Shown: positions 14,960 to 22,263 of the stretch, one piece after another
How the letters are laid out: each line of letters begins with the position of its first letter
How positions within the stretch are numbered: position 1 is the stretch's first letter
Assembly: GCF_003143855.1 (NCBI RefSeq)
Contig: NZ_QFRK01000005.1
Span: 1 to 48,895 of the forward strand
Direction: 5' to 3'
Source of the DNA: Streptomyces sp. NWU339
GTDB taxonomy: Bacteria > Actinomycetota > Actinomycetes > Streptomycetales > Streptomycetaceae
DNA: 48,895 bases
The notes under the pieces: model-generated
The model's input: the letters and a program-made list of their open reading frames with translations, nothing else
Database searches by the model: none
Told to the model about the DNA's origin: nothing
Program-made: the position numbers and the translations under genes

Positions 14960-16174
14960 ATGACCGAGGAACTCGAACGCGATGTCCTGCCGCCCGTCAG
15001 CGACGTGGACCCGTTCGCCCCCGATGTCCTGCTCGACCCGGAACCGATGCACCACGTCCTGCGCGAGGCCGGCCCCGTGGTGCGTCTGTCGCGCTACGAC
15101 GTCCACGCCCTGGCCCGTTACGAGCAGGTGCACGCCGCCCTGGTGGACTGGCAGCGTTTCGAGTCGGGAGCGGGCGTCGGTCTGACCGACTTCCGCCACG
15201 AGAAGCCGTGGCGGCCGCCCAGCCTGCTGCTGGAGGCCGATCCGCCCGCGCACGACGCCCCGCGCCGTGTGCTGCGGGAGATCCTGGCGCCGCCCGCACT
15301 GCGCCGCCTGCGCGAGTCCTGGATCGCGACGGCCGAGGAGCTGGTCGACCGGGTGCTGGCCCAGGGTCCGGAGGTGGACGCCTTCGCGGCCCTGGCGAAG
15401 GACTTCCCGCTGCGGGTGTTCCCCGACGCGGTCGGCCTCGGGCCCGACGGGCGGGAGCGTCTGCTGCCCTACGGCAACATGGCCTTCAACGCCTTCGGCC
15501 CGGTCAACGACCTGGTCACGGCCGACGCGCACCGCGTGGCCGAGCTGTCGGCCTGGGTGAACGCCCAGTGTGCGCGCGAGGCACTGGGCGAGGACGGGTT
15601 CGGGGCCCGGATCTGGGCCGCCGCCGACCGCGGGGACCTCACCTACGAGCAGGCACCGCTGGTGGTGCGTTCGCTGCTCACGGCAGGGGTCGACACCACC
15701 GTGCACGGTCTGGCGGCCGCCCTGCACGCCTTCGCCACCCATCCCGAGCAGTGGCAGCTCCTGCGGGAGCGGCCCGAGGCGGCGCGCATCGCCTTCGACG
15801 AGGCGGTCCGCTGGCAGTCGCCGGTGCAGACGTTCTTCCGCACCGCCACCACCGATGTCCGCATCGCCGGCACTGTCGTCCCCGAGGGGACGAAGATCCT
15901 CATGTTCCTCGGGGCCGCGAACCGCGATCCGGCCCGCTGGGATGCCCCGGACCGCTTCGACCTCACCCGTGATCCGTCCGGCCACGTCGGTTTCGGCATG
16001 GGCATCCACCAGTGCGTCGGGCAGCATGTGGCACGTCTGGAAGCGGAAGCACTGCTGACCGCCCTGGCCCGTCGTGTCCGCCGGATCGAGCCGGCCGGCC
16101 CGCCCAGCCGCCACCCCAACAACACCCTGCGTTCCTGGGTCTCTCTGCCCGTGCGCCTCCTCCCTGACGGCTGA
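14960..16174 (+). CDS. Cytochrome P450, CYP199A-like (para-substituted benzoate oxidation)
   Basis: 404 aa from ATG 14960, GGAG 5 bp upstream. P450 motifs: I-helix LLTAGVDTTVHGL with the acid-Thr pair (D-T), ExxR in DEAVRW, heme loop HVGFGMGIHQCVGQHVARLE with the thiolate Cys. The segment GVGLTDFRHEKPWRPPSLLL and PVQTFFRTAT match what I recall of CYP199A2/A4, enzymes that O-demethylate 4-methoxybenzoate and oxidise other para-substituted benzoates. No membrane anchor, so a soluble bacterial type. Next to a VanAB system it would turn para-methoxybenzoates into hydroxybenzoates. Terminator hairpins follow. Confidence 0.85.
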   Translation: MTEELERDVLPPVSDVDPFAPDVLLDPEPMHHVLREAGPVVRLSRYDVHALARYEQVHAALVDWQRFESGAGVGLTDFRHEKPWRPPSLLLEADPPAHDAPRRVLREILAPPALRRLRESWIATAEELVDRVLAQGPEVDAFAALAKDFPLRVFPDAVGLGPDGRERLLPYGNMAFNAFGPVNDLVTADAHRVAELSAWVNAQCAREALGEDGFGARIWAAADRGDLTYEQAPLVVRSLLTAGVDTTVHGLAAALHAFATHPEQWQLLRERPEAARIAFDEAVRWQSPVQTFFRTATTDVRIAGTVVPEGTKILMFLGAANRDPARWDAPDRFDLTRDPSGHVGFGMGIHQCVGQHVARLEAEALLTALARRVRRIEPAGPPSRHPNNTLRSWVSLPVRLLPDG

Positions 16175-16186
16175 CCGGCTGGTCGC

Positions 16187-16213
16187 GCCGCCCGGCCGAC
16201 GTCGCCGGGCGGC
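16187..16213 (+). terminator. Terminator hairpin after the P450 gene
   Basis: 10-bp arms GCCGCCCGGC / GCCGGGCGGC with a 7-nt loop, 13 bp after the P450 stop. Confidence 0.6.
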
Positions 16214-16253
16214 AGGAACCACAGCCGGTGACTCCGGATGCCTGCGCCCGGAC

Positions 16254-16277
16254 CCCGCGCCCGGGTCCGGGCGCGGG
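16254..16277. terminator. Second hairpin between convergent genes
   Basis: Perfect 11-bp arms (CCCGCGCCCGG and complement) with a 2-nt loop, midway between the P450 stop and the stop of the convergent peptidase gene (16318). Probably bidirectional. Confidence 0.6.
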
Positions 16278-16317
16278 CTCGTCGCCGACCCGTGCCAGAG
16301 CGGGGGTCGTGGCCGGT

Positions 16318-17946
16318 TCAGGAGCCGGCGCCGGCCCTCCCGCCGCCGCCGGTGGTGACGCCACCGATCGGCTTGGGCGCGGAGAAGGGAGGCGTGTCCT
16401 GCCGGCACGTCGTTCCGACCGGCGGGAGGGTGCCGTCGATCAGGTAGCGGCTCTCGTGTGCCTTGACGCAGCTGCTGGGGTTGATCAACGCGGTGTGCCC
16501 GTAGCCGTCGTTGGTGAGCAGACGGGCGTTGGCCAGTTCTTTGACCATGGCCTGCGCGTTCGAGTAGGGAGTGGCGGGGTCGTAGACGGTACCGACCACC
16601 AGGACGGGGTGTGCCGTCGGCTTGTTCCACGGACCGCGATAACGGTCGGCGGCGACCGCGGGCCAGGTGGCGCACCCCGCGGCGGCCCAGGTCCAGAAGC
16701 GTCCGGTGTCGCCCGCACGAGCGGCGCTGTCCTCCTCCATGGCGTGGTACACACCGGGGTCACGCGGGTTGGGGCTGTCGCCGCAGAGCACCGCGGCGCC
16801 CTGCTCCTGGCCCAGGTACGGGTTCGGGTTCGGGACCGTCGGTGGGGACGGGAGCGGGGCCGACTCCGGGACGCGGCCCCGCCACAGGTCCTGCAGCCGG
16901 CCGGCGAGGTCCGTCCACCCCGGGTGGACGACGTAGAGGCTGCTCACCGCGTCGGCGACCGTGCCGGCGTAGGTCCACGCGCCCACGGGCTGCTTCCGGA
17001 GCCGCTGCATCAGCTGGTCGAACTTGGTCCGCGTCGCTTTCGGGCTGCCGGCGGAGAAGGCGCAGTGGGCGGTGGTGGTGGACCCGCACAGGGCGAGGAA
17101 CCTGTCCAGGGTCGCTGCCGCGCTGCGGTCCGAGCCCATGCGCAGGAACGTCGTGAGCCGGGGGTCGTCGGACGCGTGATTCGTCCAGGCCTGCGGGTCG
17201 ATGTCGCTGTCGAGGACCATGGCGCGGACCTTGCCGGGGAAGAGGTTGGCGTAGGTGGCGCCCAGGATCGTGCCGTAGGAGATCCCCTGGTAGGTGAGGT
17301 GCGACTCCCCCACCGCCTGGCGGAGCAGATCGAGGTCGCGGGCGGTGTCGGTGGTCGACACGTGGCGCAGCAGCTCGGGGTCACGCTGCTCACAGCGCCG
17401 GGCCAGGTCCTTGTACGCGGCGACGAAGGCCGCCCGTTCCTTCTCGCCCACCGGGAAGCCCGCCGGTTTGCCCGCGTTCCATTCGGCAGCCTCCTCAAGA
17501 CTGGCGAAGCAGTTCACCGCGGTGCTGCTGCCGACTCCCCGGGGGTCCCAGCTGACGATGTCGAACCGCTCCCGCACCTCGCGCGGGAACTTCTCGTAGT
17601 TCTGCGGCATCTGCACCGTTCCGGGACCGCCGGGGCCGCCGGGGTTGAAGAAGAGGGTGCCGATGCGCCGGCCGGGGTCGGTCGCCTTCCTTTTGATGAC
17701 CGCCAGTTCGAGGAGGCGGCCACCCGGTCTGTCGTGGTCCAGCGGCACCTTCGCGGTCGCGCAGTCGAACTCGCCGCCTCGAACGCAGGGGCTCCAGTCC
17801 AGCTGCGGGACGGGTACCGAAGGTGCGGGCGTGCCGCCGGCCACGGCGAGGTCCTGGCCGGTCAGTACGGTCGAGCAGGTCACCAGCGCGGTGATGAGCG
17901 CGGCAGGGCGTCTGCGGCCCGCTGTGAATCGGCGTATGAGGGGCAT
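16318..17946 (-). CDS. Secreted alpha/beta hydrolase, TAP-like (tripeptidyl aminopeptidase/Slp family)
   Basis: 542 aa from ATG 17946 (MPLIRRFTAGRRR), chosen over ATG 17952 because GGAG sits 7 bp upstream. A basic N-terminus and hydrophobic stretch (PAALITALVTCSTVL) form a Sec signal; the Cys context (LVTC) is not a good lipobox. The fold shows LFFNPGGPGGPGTV (oxyanion loop), FDIVSWDPRGVGSST, the nucleophile elbow GISYGT, and a C-terminal TAP-like domain with VVGTVYDPATPY (acid) and GYGHTAL (His). It resembles Streptomyces extracellular tripeptidyl aminopeptidases. The tail is Gly-rich (TTGGGGRAGAGS). Confidence 0.85.
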   Translation of the reverse strand: MPLIRRFTAGRRRPAALITALVTCSTVLTGQDLAVAGGTPAPSVPVPQLDWSPCVRGGEFDCATAKVPLDHDRPGGRLLELAVIKRKATDPGRRIGTLFFNPGGPGGPGTVQMPQNYEKFPREVRERFDIVSWDPRGVGSSTAVNCFASLEEAAEWNAGKPAGFPVGEKERAAFVAAYKDLARRCEQRDPELLRHVSTTDTARDLDLLRQAVGESHLTYQGISYGTILGATYANLFPGKVRAMVLDSDIDPQAWTNHASDDPRLTTFLRMGSDRSAAATLDRFLALCGSTTTAHCAFSAGSPKATRTKFDQLMQRLRKQPVGAWTYAGTVADAVSSLYVVHPGWTDLAGRLQDLWRGRVPESAPLPSPPTVPNPNPYLGQEQGAAVLCGDSPNPRDPGVYHAMEEDSAARAGDTGRFWTWAAAGCATWPAVAADRYRGPWNKPTAHPVLVVGTVYDPATPYSNAQAMVKELANARLLTNDGYGHTALINPSSCVKAHESRYLIDGTLPPVGTTCRQDTPPFSAPKPIGGVTTGGGGRAGAGS

Positions 17947-18309
17947 GGGCATACTCCGTTCGTGGTTCTCCGTGGCTGAGCGCCCCGGGCCACCGATGCC
18001 CTGGCCGCGGTGCGCGTCCGGGTCCACGACACAGCGGTCCGTCGGTGCGCGCGCGGCAATGCCGCCGAACGGCCCCACCACCGCGCTCCGGCCCGGCGCA
18101 CTGTGGTAGGCAGCACCACCCACCTGGGTCGGCGGCCCACCCGCCGGGTGCGCAACGGCGGGCCGCTGCCCGAGAGTGGTCCGGGCGCGGCACGGACCAC
18201 CTCCACACCGGTGAGCGGCTCGCCGTCGCCCGGCGGCGGACGATGGTCTGTCCGGCTTCCGTCGACTGGCTCAGTGCACCCGCCAAGGGCTTCCGGTCGT
18301 CCTGGAGGG
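17947..18309. other. Intergenic region without a convincing gene
   Basis: 363 bp between the peptidase start and the acetyltransferase stop. Open frames exist on both strands but show no family motif and no start with a ribosome site. It must hold the peptidase promoter, which I could not pinpoint. Confidence 0.5.
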
Positions 18310-18795
18310 TCAGGCGGCGGCCGATCCGCTGCTCAGCGCGGCCACGACCTCCTCGTCCTCGAACTCTCCGGTGGGCGTGAAGCCCAGCGACGCGTACAGG
18401 CGAGCGGCGGGGGTGTTCTCCGGGTGGTAGGAGAGCCGGATCTCGCGGCAGGACGGCAGTGCTGCGAGGCGTCGCACCAGGACACGCATCGTGGCGCGGC
18501 CCACGCCCTTGCCCTGCTCGGCGGCGTCGACGACCATGCCGCCGATCCAGTGGGTGCCGTCCTCCTCGTCGTACGCCCACATGACATGGCCCACGACCTC
18601 GCCACCGGCCCGGACCGCGAGGGAGTTCCAGGTTCCGTCCCGCAGGGAGAGCAGCAGATAGCGTGCCCCGAGGGCTGCCACGAACCGGCGCTGGTCGTCG
18701 GCGGGGGTCACGTCGGCGACGTCGCGCCAGTTCTCGTCCGTGATCTCCTCGAGCACCACGCACCGGCCCTGGCGGTCGGCGTCTTCCTTCGTCAT
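18310..18795 (-). CDS. GNAT-family N-acetyltransferase
   Basis: 161 aa from ATG 18795 (MTKEDADRQGRC), with CAGGG upstream. GNAT motifs: a central strand VVGHVMWAYD, motif A with the acetyl-CoA pyrophosphate loop VVDAAEQGKGVGRATMRVLV (Q-x-x-G-x-G), and motif B NTPAARLYASLGFTPTGEFEDEEVV. The C-terminus resembles small GNATs that act on spermidine or amino-acid-like amines. The acceptor is unknown. It is the downstream member of a pair with the secreted esterase gene (47 bp gap), perhaps only by chance. Confidence 0.85.
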   Translation of the reverse strand: MTKEDADRQGRCVVLEEITDENWRDVADVTPADDQRRFVAALGARYLLLSLRDGTWNSLAVRAGGEVVGHVMWAYDEEDGTHWIGGMVVDAAEQGKGVGRATMRVLVRRLAALPSCREIRLSYHPENTPAARLYASLGFTPTGEFEDEEVVAALSSGSAAA

Positions 18796-18841
18796 CAACC
18801 CTGTTCTTTCGCTCGAGTGGGACGGCCCCGGGCGGGCCTGG

Positions 18842-19912
18842 TCAGCCGTCGACGTGGTCGACCCGTAGGGCGCCGAGCAGTATCGGGAGCGACGCGTGCA
18901 GTTCGCGTTCCCAGTACGCCCAGCCGTGGGTGCCCGGCCCGTAGAAGTGGGTGGTGAGGTGCTTCGCGCCGACGCGTTCCAACTCGGCGGCGAGGGCGTG
19001 GTTCTGCCGGTTGAAGTCGGCCTCGAGCGCGCTGGTGCGGCCCGGCGGGTCCAGCGGGCCGGTGGTGCCGTCGCCGCACGACAGGTACACGGGGATCGAC
19101 CGGAGCCGCTCGGCCAGGTGGAACGGGTCGTGGGCCTGCCAGATGCGGCGCTGCGCGACCGGGTCGCCCCAGACCCGCAGCGGGTCCTCGCCCTGGCCGG
19201 CGAAGAAGCCCATGATGCGGTCGACCGACTCGTCGTTCAGGAGCGGGTGGGCGGAACCGGAGTACGCGGCGGCCGCCTTGAACATGCCGGGGTTCCGTGC
19301 GGCGTACTGCAGGGCGCCCTGACCTCCCATGGACAGGCCGGCCACGACGCGGTCGGCGCCGGCGCCCCAGTCGCGCTCCAGGAGGTGCCGCAGCTCCACG
19401 GTGTGGAACGTCTCCCAGGCCGGGTCGCCGCCCCGGCCGTGGTTCCACCAGTCGCTGTACCAGCCGTTCCAGCCCGCCTCCGGCATCACCACGAGCACGT
19501 CGCGCAGGCTGTCGGTCTGCGCGACGTCGGTCATCGCGGTCCACGAGGTGTAGTCCCCGCAGCAACCGTGCAGCAGCCAGAGGGTCGGCCAGTGCTGCCG
19601 GCGTCGCGCGTCCGGGTTCCAGCCGTCGGGGGTGAGCAGGCGGACCTCGACCGTCCGGCCGCCCAGGGCCTGCGAGCGCACCGACAGATCGACCTGCCGG
19701 TCGGCGACCCGGGTGACCGCGACGACCTCGGCGCCTCGGGGCGACCCGGAACGCGACGTGTCGGGCGCCGCCTGGACACCGGTGGCGGGAGATCCCGTCG
19801 GCGGGACGGCGGAGAGCGCCGGGGCGGTGGGGGCGAGGGTGAGCAGCAGTACGGCGAGGATGAGGGAAACACGGGCTCGGAGGGTCAGGACGGCGGTCAC
19901 GGTCGCGATCAC
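18842..19912 (-). CDS. Secreted esterase (antigen-85/esterase D-like alpha/beta hydrolase)
   Basis: 356 aa from GTG 19912, supported by GGGAG 5 bp upstream; the longer frame to 20308 lacks this. The N-terminus is a signal peptide (RARVSLILAVLLLTLAPTAP, cleavage near ALSA). The catalytic domain has the LLHGCCGDY oxyanion region, nucleophile elbow GLSMGGQGAL, acid region within SCGDGTTGPLD and the catalytic His in GPGTHGWAYWERELH. This is the esterase/mycolyltransferase-like family; Streptomyces lacks mycolic acids, so a plain carboxylesterase role is more likely. A degenerate duplicate of its 3' end occurs at 28735-28795. Confidence 0.83.
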   Translation of the reverse strand: MIATVTAVLTLRARVSLILAVLLLTLAPTAPALSAVPPTGSPATGVQAAPDTSRSGSPRGAEVVAVTRVADRQVDLSVRSQALGGRTVEVRLLTPDGWNPDARRRQHWPTLWLLHGCCGDYTSWTAMTDVAQTDSLRDVLVVMPEAGWNGWYSDWWNHGRGGDPAWETFHTVELRHLLERDWGAGADRVVAGLSMGGQGALQYAARNPGMFKAAAAYSGSAHPLLNDESVDRIMGFFAGQGEDPLRVWGDPVAQRRIWQAHDPFHLAERLRSIPVYLSCGDGTTGPLDPPGRTSALEADFNRQNHALAAELERVGAKHLTTHFYGPGTHGWAYWERELHASLPILLGALRVDHVDG

Positions 19913-20117
19913 TGCGGCTCCCTGCGGTGTGGTTCGTCGCTGACGGCCCGTCGTTGCACGCTGCATGAGTATCGGCGGGTTCCGCCTCACGTCAAGGTCC
20001 ACGACCAGCACGCGCGGGATGGCCTGGGAGCTGCGGCCTTGCGGCCGATGACGTGGTCGGGCCGGACACGGGGCCGTCCCGGCCCGGGGCGGGGCACCCG
20101 TGTCACGTCCGTCTGTG
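19913..20117. other. Intergenic region upstream of the esterase gene
   Basis: No coding signal was recognised. It should carry the esterase promoter; a frame continuing the esterase upstream (to 20308) looks like read-through rather than coding. Confidence 0.4.
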
Positions 20118-20148
20118 CGCCGTGCCGGACGGACTGCCCGGCACGGCG
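20118..20148 (-). terminator. Hairpin 3' of a minus-strand remnant frame
   Basis: Arms CGCCGTGCCGG and CCGGCACGGCG with a 9-nt loop, 8 bp downstream of a minus-strand stop at 20157. It is well placed to be that frame's terminator. Confidence 0.5.
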
Positions 20149-20156
20149 GCTGTATC

Positions 20157-20303
20157 TCAGGCGCAGAATCCGTTGACTTGATCGACCGGGTGCGTTCCCA
20201 TGCCCGCGAGCATGAACTCCGGCTTCTGGGCGCGCGCGTACTCCTCGCCCGCCCAGGAGGCGATCCACATTGGCTCGTGTTCCTCACTGACGCCACAGTC
20301 ATG
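20157..20303 (-). pseudogene. C-terminal remnant (or very small gene), function unknown
   Basis: The minus-strand frame reads EEHEPMWIASWAGEEYARAQ then KPEFMLAGMGTHPVDQVNGF and ends CA-stop, with protein-like composition and a well-placed terminator. Upstream, the frame dissolves into Arg/Thr-rich sequence without a plausible start. The only internal start (ATG in EPMWIAS) would give about 37 aa. I read it as the surviving 3' end of a lost gene; I do not recognise the family. The remaining 20304-20626 shows nothing convincing. Confidence 0.35.
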
Positions 20304-20626
20304 CGCACCGGACCCGGTCTGCCGACAGGCTCCTTCGGCAGGCTCCGACGATCCGGACGGCAACTCCCCCTCGATCACGCGTGTGGCAACCCCTGCGACC
20401 TGGCTGGTCGGCCGCCTGCGGGTTGTCCCACCGTCTCCGTGTTCTCTTCGCAGTTCGGTCGCCGGGAACACGTTTGCGAGGCGTGTCGCCGGCGGGTGAT
20501 ACTCCGTTCCTCCCCCACGCGTCCCAGTTGTGCGTCTCTCCTGGTGAAGGACTTTGCCCGATGGCTGTGTTCGTGTGCGCACAAGGCGCCATGGTGGTTG
20601 TGATCTTGCAGGACGGTGCGTGACTC

Positions 20627-21700
20627 GTGGAGATCGCTCGCATCGTCGCCCTCGGGCTCGCGACAGCAGCCGGGATTGTCTACTACCGCCGTTTCATGGC
20701 AGGTCCCTCCCCCTCCAGGCTCTCCTCCCGGAGGGCTGAAGCGCTGGGCTTCCTCCCCCAATCCGGGCAGAACACCCAGCAGGCGGCTCACGACGCCGAG
20801 TTGGAGCGGGCGAGGGCCGCGGCCGCCCGTGGCCGTTGGGAGCCGGCGGCGCAGTTGCTGGCCCGGACCAGGGAGCAGCGCGACTGGGCGCGCCGCTCGT
20901 ACTACGCCGACGCGCTCGGCTCGCACCGGGCCGCGCAACCGGACAGCTGGCTGCACGCGTGGGAAGCGGCGGCCGGAGCGGACGACCCGGACGTGGCGCT
21001 GGTGCGGGCGAAAGCGACGGTTTCCCTGGCCTGGCATCTGCGGGGCGGCGGCTGGGCGCGGGACACCAGCCGGGACCAGTTCGCTGGGTTCCACAGCACA
21101 CTGGTCCGTGCGCCGCAGGAGAACGCACGCGCCGCGGCGCTGAACCCGGACGACCCCTCGCCGTACATCGCGGAGATCTGGGCCGCACTGGGCCTGGGCT
21201 ACTCGCACGAGGACATGCGGCGGATCTGGAAGGAGATCACCGCCCGGGACCCGCACCACTACGGCGCGCACTGCGCGGCGCTCCAGTACTGGTGCGCGAA
21301 GTGGCGCGGCTCGGAGGAGCTGGCCGTGTCCTTCGCACGCGAGGCCGCGGCCAAGGCGCCGCTCGGCAGCCTGCTCAGCGCGCTGCCGCTGATCACGTGG
21401 TACGAGCACCAGAACGACGCCGCGAAGCCGGCCGACTTTCGTGCGCCCTACCTGGTCGCCCTGGTCGACGCGGCCCTGGCGGACGTGGGCGCCGCCCCGC
21501 CGAACCATCCGGACAGGGCGGCCGTACGGCACCTGCTGGCCTACTTCCTGACCCGACAGAGCCGCCATCACGCGGCGTTGGAGCAGTTCCGGCTGGTCGA
21601 CGGCTATGTGAACGCCATGCCGTGGAGGTACTGGGACGACCCGGCCGCCGTGTACTGCCTCTGGCGGAACCGGGCCGTCAAGGGCGCGGGGCTGATCTGA
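20627..21700 (+). CDS. Membrane-anchored TPR-like protein, unknown function
   Basis: 357 aa from GTG 20627 (MEIARIVALGLATAAGIVYY); AGGA is 13 bp upstream, rather far. One N-terminal hydrophobic segment is followed by an alpha-helical body rich in Ala, Arg and Trp, with helix pairs such as ERARAAAARGRWEPAAQLLA and RAKATVSLAWHLRGGGW that look like degenerate TPR or Sel1-type repeats. Similar Streptomyces proteins are annotated as hypothetical, sometimes DUF4034-like. No catalytic motif is visible. It sits directly before decayed gene fragments and the Rhs toxin locus. Confidence 0.65.
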   Translation: MEIARIVALGLATAAGIVYYRRFMAGPSPSRLSSRRAEALGFLPQSGQNTQQAAHDAELERARAAAARGRWEPAAQLLARTREQRDWARRSYYADALGSHRAAQPDSWLHAWEAAAGADDPDVALVRAKATVSLAWHLRGGGWARDTSRDQFAGFHSTLVRAPQENARAAALNPDDPSPYIAEIWAALGLGYSHEDMRRIWKEITARDPHHYGAHCAALQYWCAKWRGSEELAVSFAREAAAKAPLGSLLSALPLITWYEHQNDAAKPADFRAPYLVALVDAALADVGAAPPNHPDRAAVRHLLAYFLTRQSRHHAALEQFRLVDGYVNAMPWRYWDDPAAVYCLWRNRAVKGAGLI

Positions 21701-21709
21701 CCGCCGACA

Positions 21710-21850
21710 GGTCTCCACGGCCGCAAGTACGCCATCGACGCCGCCCTGGTCACCGCCGCCCTGCGACTGCCGGGGCCGGTCCCCGTCTTCACCTCCGACG
21801 AGGACGACCTGCGCAAGCTGTGCGGCGACCGCGTGGTGGTCATGGGACCG
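21710..21850 (+). pseudogene. Remnant of a PIN-domain toxin (VapC-like) C-terminus
   Basis: Starting 7 bp after the preceding stop, the frame GLHGRKYAIDAALVTAALRL continues into PVPVFTSDEDDLRKLCGDRV and then VVMG. This is the C-terminal half of actinobacterial PIN nucleases (IDA...A followed by TSDPDDL). The N-terminal half with the first two catalytic Asp residues is missing and no start codon is present. It is a dead fragment, evidence of a former toxin-antitoxin pair here. Confidence 0.65.
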
Positions 21851-21865
21851 CGACGGTCCGGCGCA

Positions 21866-22060
21866 CGGCAACCGATCATGCCCGCCGACTCGTCGGTGTG
21901 CAGGAGGCAGTCGTCCGGGTCGAGCCCCATCGCCTCGCGCTCGGGCGACGCTCGGTACAGGGCGCTGCGCTCCGCGAAGGTCTCGGGGCCCTGGTAGGAG
22001 ATCAGCCAGAGGAGCTGGTCGTGCTCCCGGCCCAACCGCGTGCCACACGAATCGCGTCCA
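21866..22060 (-). pseudogene. Remnant of a NIPSNAP-family gene
   Basis: On the minus strand the frame reads REHDQLLWLISYQGPETFAE and then RSALYRASPEREAMGLDPDD, the classic NIPSNAP C-terminal half (LWLISYxGPE...F...YASPER). The N-terminal half is absent and the end runs into unrelated sequence. It lies tail-to-tail with the PIN remnant. Confidence 0.6.
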
Positions 22061-22263
22061 ACCGTCGCGTCCTCAGAGAGAAGGGACAGGCCGTGTTCGT
22101 GAAGTCGCGTACGGGTGCCCTGTAGGGCCGCCCCACGACGCGTCGGAAAAGGTGACCGTCGAACCGCCGCTCGAGGAAGCCGAACTTTCCCCGAACTGTT
22201 GTGCTGTGTAAGTTCACGCGTGCATACGGTTGTTGATGATGCGTGGGCGACGGGGGTTGCGGC

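Noticed and set aside
14360..16675. 771-codon minus-strand frame
   Set aside because: Antisense to the P450 and reductase genes, which have full family motifs.
17894..17908. Lipobox in the TAP-like peptidase signal
   Set aside because: The Cys in ALVTC is preceded by Thr, not Gly/Ala/Ser, so lipid modification is not supported.
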